Source: an uncultured Sphingobium sp. (GTDB taxonomy: Bacteria; Pseudomonadota; Alphaproteobacteria; Sphingomonadales; Sphingomonadaceae). Taken from it: a stretch of DNA of 6,258 bases. Positions 1 through 6,258 of the stretch are shown here, piece after piece. The notes beneath the pieces were generated by a model that ran no database searches, was not told the DNA's origin, and worked only from the letters and a program-made list of their open reading frames with translations. The stretch lies in assembly GCA_946479185.1 (NCBI GenBank), contig CAMLFF010000197.1, positions 1 to 6,258 on the forward strand, written 5' to 3'. Each line of letters starts with the position of its first letter. Position 1 is the first letter of the stretch. A program made the position numbers and the translations under genes.

Positions 1-2
1 TC

Positions 3-125
3 CTCGTGTCGTTGCTGATCGTCAAAGCCTTTGTCGCCTTCGTCGGTCGGTTCGGCTTTGCGCCATTTGCCTGGTATCGCATCGCGATTGGGCTCGTCGC
101 ATTTGCATGGCTTTTGATGCGGTAA
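3..125 (+). CDS. uppP: Undecaprenyl-diphosphatase UppP (BacA), C-terminal end only
   Basis: Only the last 40 codons and the TAA stop are in the window; the start lies upstream. The visible peptide has a conserved turn, [13 protein letters not shown], followed by a hydrophobic stretch (about 13 residues, [13 protein letters not shown]) that ends in Arg. This matches the last transmembrane helix of the UppP/BacA family, where a GR-GF-PF--YR motif precedes the final helix. The family is an integral membrane enzyme that dephosphorylates undecaprenyl pyrophosphate to recycle the lipid carrier for peptidoglycan and other envelope glycans. It has no functional link to glutamate synthase, and 162 bp with a promoter candidate separate it from gltD, so it is probably the end of a separate transcription unit. 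The identification rests on a short segment but the motif is characteristic. Confidence 0.85.
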   Translation, partial: LVSLLIVKAFVAFVGRFGFAPFAWYRIAIGLVAFAWLLMR

Positions 126-140
126 GGCCGTTTCGGACCT
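125..140 (+). terminator. Small hairpin at the uppP stop, weak terminator candidate
   Basis: AGGCCG (125-130) pairs with CGGACCT (134-140) if one A is bulged, giving a 6-bp stem with a TTT loop. It begins on the last base of the uppP stop codon. No run of T follows, so it is not a textbook intrinsic terminator. A second small perfect hairpin, GCAGC-ATCT-GCTGC (149-162), lies just downstream, also without a T run. Either could be a 3'-end stabilising structure or chance. Confidence 0.25.
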
Positions 141-161
141 ATACACATGCAGCATCTGCTG

Positions 162-187
162 CGAAACCATTGCAAAAACCAGTTTCG
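162..187. promoter_or_regulatory. Inverted repeat CGAAAC-N14-GTTTCG around the -35 box
   Basis: CGAAAC (162-167) and GTTTCG (182-187) are perfect 6-bp complementary arms that enclose the predicted -35 hexamer. The same patch contains a direct repeat of AAACCA at 164-169 and 176-181, 12 bp apart. The position suits a repressor or activator operator controlling the gltD promoter. No known regulator consensus is recognised, and a 6-bp match with a 14-bp spacer can arise by chance. Confidence 0.25.
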
Positions 188-199
188 TCCAAATAATAT
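170..199 (+). promoter_or_regulatory. Sigma70-like promoter candidate for the gltD operon
   Basis: A -35-like TTGCAA (170-175) and a -10-like TAATAT (194-199) are separated by 18 bp. This is the most AT-rich patch of the intergenic region and faces gltD. Transcription would start near 206, leaving a leader of about 80 nt before the ATG at 288. It is the best promoter match I see in the gap. Alphaproteobacterial promoters are variable, so the exact boxes remain an inference. Confidence 0.5.
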
Positions 200-247
200 G
201 GCAGCCACATTGTCTAAAATGCCGGGAAGCGCGTGACTCCGCCCTTT

Positions 248-270
248 CTGAACGCTATTCGCGCGTTCAG
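248..270. promoter_or_regulatory. Perfect 8-bp inverted repeat in the gltD leader
   Basis: CTGAACGC (248-255) and GCGTTCAG (263-270) are perfectly complementary with a 7-nt spacer. The element ends 4 nt before the AAGGGAG ribosome binding site of gltD. In DNA it has the size and symmetry of a dimeric regulator site, with half-site centres about 15 bp apart. In RNA it would form a stable hairpin that could affect translation start or mRNA stability. A terminator or attenuator is less likely, because only three T residues follow before coding begins. No regulator is assigned. Confidence 0.45.
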
Positions 271-274
271 TTTG

Positions 275-281
275 AAGGGAG
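275..281 (+). promoter_or_regulatory. Ribosome binding site of gltD
   Basis: AAGGGAG lies 6 nt before the ATG at 288. It differs little from the AAGGAG core and is the reason for choosing the ATG at 288 over the in-frame ATG at 303 (residue 6). Confidence 0.75.
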
Positions 282-287
282 CGCCCT

Positions 288-1733
288 ATGGCCGAGAATC
301 CAATGCTCAAGTTCGTCAACCGTACGCAGTCCTACCCGGGCAAGCGTCCGGCAGATGCGCGCGCGCATGACTTCCTCGAGATTTCTGATGGGTTCGAGAC
401 GGCTGGCGCAGAGGATCAGGCCGCGCGTTGCTCGCAATGCGGCGTGCCCTATTGCTCGGTCCATTGCCCCCTGCACAACCATATCCCTGATTGGCTTAAG
501 CTAACGGCTGAAGGTCGTCTGCGCGAGGCTTATGAGCTCTCCAATGCAACCTCCACCATGCCCGAGATTTGCGGTCGCATCTGCCCGCAGGACCTGCTGT
601 GCGAGGGCAATTGCGTCATCGAATTTTCCGGCCATGGCGCCGTCACCATTGGTTCGGTCGAGAAGTTCATCACCGATACCGCCTGGGAAGAAGGCTGGGT
701 CGAGCCGGTTCTCGTCGGCCCCGCGACCGGGCAATCGGTCGGCGTCATCGGCGCAGGCCCCGGCGGGCTGACGGCGGCGGAATATATGCGCGCTGCCGGG
801 CATGAGGTGCATGTGTATGATCGGCATGACCGCGCTGGCGGCCTGCTGACCTATGGCATCCCCGGCTTCAAGCTGGAGAAGGATATCGTGATGCGCCGCG
901 TGAAGCGGCTGGAGGAAGCGGGCATCCACTTCCACCTGAACTTCGCCGTCGGCTCCGATGCGTCCATCGCAGATTTGCGCGAGAAGCATGATGCCGTCCT
1001 GATCGCCACCGGCGTTTACAAGGCGCGCGATATCAAGGCGCCCGGCATCGGCACCAAGGGCGTCGTGCGGGCGCTCGATTTCCTCACCGCCTCCAACAAA
1101 TCCGGCTTTGGCGATCATGTCGCCGAGCATGAGGATGGATCGCTGCTCGCAACCGGCAAGGATGTCGTGGTGATCGGCGGCGGCGATACCGCGATGGATT
1201 GCGTTCGCACCTCCATCCGTCAGGGTGCGAAGAGCGTGCGCTGCCTCTACCGCCGCGACCGGGAGAATATGCCCGGCTCACAGCGCGAAGTGCAAAATGC
1301 CGAGGAAGAAGGCGTCGAGTTCGTCTGGCTCTCCGCGCCTGTGGCGTTTGAGGGGACCGAAGGCGTGACCGGCGTGAAGCTCACCCGGATGCGCCTCGGC
1401 ACACCGGACGCTTCAGGCCGCCGCGCGCCGGAGCCAGACCCCGGCACGGAAGCGACGATCCCGGCCGATCTCGTGATCAAGGCGCTGGGTTTCGATCCTG
1501 AAGACCTGCCCGTCATGTTCGGCGAACCCGGCCTCGCCGTCACCCGCTGGGGCACGCTGCGCGTCGATCATCGCAGCATGATGACCAGCGTGGATGGCGT
1601 GTTTGCAGCGGGCGATATCGTGCGCGGCGCAAGCCTCGTCGTGTGGGCGATCCGCGATGGCCGCGACGTTGCCGACCATATGCAGGCCTATCTGCGCGCA
1701 AAGGCGCCGGCAAAGCAGGCGGTTGCGGCATGA
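288..1733 (+). CDS. gltD: Glutamate synthase (NADPH) small (beta) subunit GltD
   Basis: This 481-residue cytoplasmic flavoprotein supplies electrons to GltB: NADPH reduces FAD, and electrons leave through iron-sulfur clusters. The N-terminal part has eight cysteines in the family pattern, Cys48/51/56/60 (RCSQCGVPYC... then CPLHN) and Cys95/99/105/109 (ICGRICPQDLLCEGNC). In this family these bind two 4Fe-4S clusters at the subunit junction. The FAD-binding Rossmann motif GAGPGG is at 155-160, followed by GGLLTYGIPGFKL at 184-196. The ATG motif is at 240-242. The NADPH-binding motif GGGDTAMDC is at 297-305. The closing FAD motif GVFAAGDIVRGASLVVWAI is at 437-455. Length is close to the usual 470-485, so the gene is complete and intact. 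The sequence resembles the E. coli type. Its TGA overlaps the start of the next gene (ATGA), and its partner gltB is two genes downstream. A stand-alone relative such as a dihydropyrimidine dehydrogenase subunit is unlikely because gltB follows. Confidence 0.96.
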   Translation: MAENPMLKFVNRTQSYPGKRPADARAHDFLEISDGFETAGAEDQAARCSQCGVPYCSVHCPLHNHIPDWLKLTAEGRLREAYELSNATSTMPEICGRICPQDLLCEGNCVIEFSGHGAVTIGSVEKFITDTAWEEGWVEPVLVGPATGQSVGVIGAGPGGLTAAEYMRAAGHEVHVYDRHDRAGGLLTYGIPGFKLEKDIVMRRVKRLEEAGIHFHLNFAVGSDASIADLREKHDAVLIATGVYKARDIKAPGIGTKGVVRALDFLTASNKSGFGDHVAEHEDGSLLATGKDVVVIGGGDTAMDCVRTSIRQGAKSVRCLYRRDRENMPGSQREVQNAEEEGVEFVWLSAPVAFEGTEGVTGVKLTRMRLGTPDASGRRAPEPDPGTEATIPADLVIKALGFDPEDLPVMFGEPGLAVTRWGTLRVDHRSMMTSVDGVFAAGDIVRGASLVVWAIRDGRDVADHMQAYLRAKAPAKQAVAA

Positions 1734-2497
1734 AGCGGCTCGCTCTCGCAACAGCGCTGTTCGTCTCGCCCATGATGGCGAGTGCGCCTGCATGGGCGGC
1801 TGAGCAAAGCGCTTCAGCGGAAGTCACAGCGGCTCCCGTCGATGCGGCGCGCCTCGCGGCTGCCCGCCCCGTCGTGCTCAAGCTTTTCCCCGTCGGCACC
1901 TACAAGCGCATGATGGGCGAAACCATGAGCAAGATGATGGATGCCATGCTCGGCTCCGCCATGACGCTCCCTATCGCGCAGATTGCTGCCATCAGCGGCG
2001 TTCCCAGCGAGCAGGTGATGGAGATGGGCGAAGCAAAGCTGGGCGAGATCACCGCCATCGTCGACCCGCATTTCCGCCAGCGCAGCAAGGCGGGCATGGA
2101 TGCGATGATGGGCGGTATGGCCCAGATGATGGATGGCTATGAGCCCAAGGTGCGCGACGCGTTGACCCGCGCCTTCGCACGGCGGTTCAGCACTGCAGAA
2201 CTGGGCGAAATCTCCACCTTCTTCGCAACATCGACCGGCAACCGCTTTGCCGGTGAATATATGATGATGTTCATGGACCCGGAAATCATGAGCGAAATGC
2301 AGGCGCTCATGCCGGACATGATGAAGAATATGCCCAAGATGGTCGAGCAGGCGAAAGCCGCGACCAAGGATATTCCAGCGCCACGTAAAATCGCGGATCT
2401 CTCGGCGACCGAACGCGCCCGTCTCGCGACGTTGCTCGGCGTGAAGGAAAAGGATCTGACCGAGCCTGCGCATGGTCATGAAGGCGCAGAGCCATGA
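1730..2497 (+). CDS. Exported methionine-rich DUF2059-domain protein
   Basis: This 255-residue protein of unknown function has a clear Sec signal peptide: MKR, a hydrophobic core (residues 4-18), and an APAWA-AE cleavage site after Ala23. It has no cysteine, so it is not a lipoprotein and is probably periplasmic. Residues about 135-185 fit DUF2059: an alpha-helical segment with RRFSTAELGEISTFFATSTG (152-170), where the family has a '(F)(T/S)..EL..(I/V)..F..S..G' pattern. About 29 of 255 residues are Met (11%), clustered at 61-78, 97-99, 123-134 and 178-204. The tail is Pro/Ala/Glu-rich with HGH at 248-250. The ATG at 1730 is preferred because it overlaps the gltD stop (ATGA) and begins directly with the signal peptide. 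An in-frame ATG at 1643 would put 29 non-signal-like residues in front, inside gltD. The upstream Shine-Dalgarno is weak, so translation is probably coupled to gltD. Met clusters could bind copper(I) or absorb oxidants, but this is speculation. Confidence 0.85.
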   Translation: MKRLALATALFVSPMMASAPAWAAEQSASAEVTAAPVDAARLAAARPVVLKLFPVGTYKRMMGETMSKMMDAMLGSAMTLPIAQIAAISGVPSEQVMEMGEAKLGEITAIVDPHFRQRSKAGMDAMMGGMAQMMDGYEPKVRDALTRAFARRFSTAELGEISTFFATSTGNRFAGEYMMMFMDPEIMSEMQALMPDMMKNMPKMVEQAKAATKDIPAPRKIADLSATERARLATLLGVKEKDLTEPAHGHEGAEP

Positions 2498-2624
2498 TGC
2501 CTTTCAGCCGGAACGCAGCGACGCCCTTGGTAAAGACGATATTCGAAGCAGACATGGAGGCAGGCGCAAGCGCGATCACGCGCAGAATTGCCGGGCCATC
2601 GTCAGCGGATGAGGAGAAGAAGTG

Positions 2625-2625
<1 letters not shown>
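2494..2625 (+). CDS. Small ORF of 43 codons between the DUF2059 gene and gltB
   Basis: The apparent 127-bp gap before gltB is an open frame. It starts at ATG 2494 (or the adjacent ATG 2497) and stops at TGA 2623-2625. The start overlaps the DUF2059 stop (ATGATGA) and the stop overlaps the gltB start (TGATG). The peptide begins MMPFSRNAATPLVKTIFEAD and continues with an alanine-rich, possibly helical stretch TRRIAG near residues 29-34, ending in DEEKK. It has six acidic and six basic residues, no cysteine, and no signal peptide or membrane segment, so it is probably cytoplasmic. An AAGG (2481-2484) lies 9 nt upstream. About 70% of third codon positions are G or C, roughly like the neighbours, although it uses the less common codons ATA and AGA. 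The last codons, GAG GAG AAG AAG, also form the gltB ribosome binding site. I recognise no family. It could be a small regulator or a translational-coupling ORF whose product does not matter. Confidence 0.6.
2611..2616 (+). promoter_or_regulatory. Ribosome binding site of gltB, inside the small ORF
   Basis: GAGGAG lies 8 nt before the ATG at 2625. It decides the gltB start over the in-frame ATGs at 2634 (residue 4) and 2670 (residue 16). The same bases encode the Glu-Glu near the end of the upstream small ORF, so ribosomes finishing that ORF pass over and can reinitiate at gltB. Confidence 0.7.

Positions 2626-6258
<3,633 letters not shown>

Noticed and set aside
199..214. Possible sigma54 promoter, TGGCAGC-CACA-TTGTC
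   Set aside because: The -24 GG is present but the invariant -12 GC is GT here, and no NtrC-like upstream site was seen. The overlapping sigma70-like boxes fit better.
501..1130. Minus-strand frame of 209 codons inside gltD
   Set aside because: It is antisense to the Fe-S and FAD motifs of gltD and has no domain signature of its own.
1643..1729. Upstream in-frame start for the DUF2059 gene
   Set aside because: It would lie inside gltD and add 29 residues before a well-formed signal peptide. The ATG at 1730 overlaps the gltD stop and gives a normal exported protein.

Overview
The window is a GC-rich, densely coded segment with every gene on the + strand. It most likely comes from an alphaproteobacterium of the sphingomonad type. 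That placement is an inference from codon use, the close protein matches I recognise, and my recollection that gltD precedes gltB with a DUF2059 gene between them in that group. No database search was run.

Layout: (1) positions 3-125 hold the last 40 codons of undecaprenyl-diphosphatase (uppP). (2) A 162-bp intergenic region (126-287) carries a good sigma70-like promoter candidate, an inverted repeat around its -35 box, a perfect 8-bp inverted repeat in the predicted leader, and a strong ribosome binding site. (3) gltD (288-1733) encodes the complete small subunit of NADPH-dependent glutamate synthase (GOGAT). (4) Positions 1730-2497 encode an exported, methionine-rich DUF2059 protein. (5) Positions 2494-2625 hold a 43-codon small ORF that fills the apparent gap before gltB. 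(6) gltB starts at 2625 and is still open at the window end; about 1211 codons are visible of a family length near 1500.

The four genes from gltD to gltB are chained by stop/start overlaps (ATGA, ATGATGA, TGATG), so they look like one translationally coupled operon. GltB releases ammonia from glutamine and adds it to 2-oxoglutarate on FMN, using electrons that GltD takes from NADPH through FAD and iron-sulfur clusters. The glutamate made this way is the core of ammonia assimilation together with glutamine synthetase. The two unexpected members are the periplasmic DUF2059 protein and the small ORF. Neither has a known role in GOGAT, and they are the most interesting part of an otherwise ordinary housekeeping region. 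I found no mobile element, CRISPR array, tRNA or rRNA.
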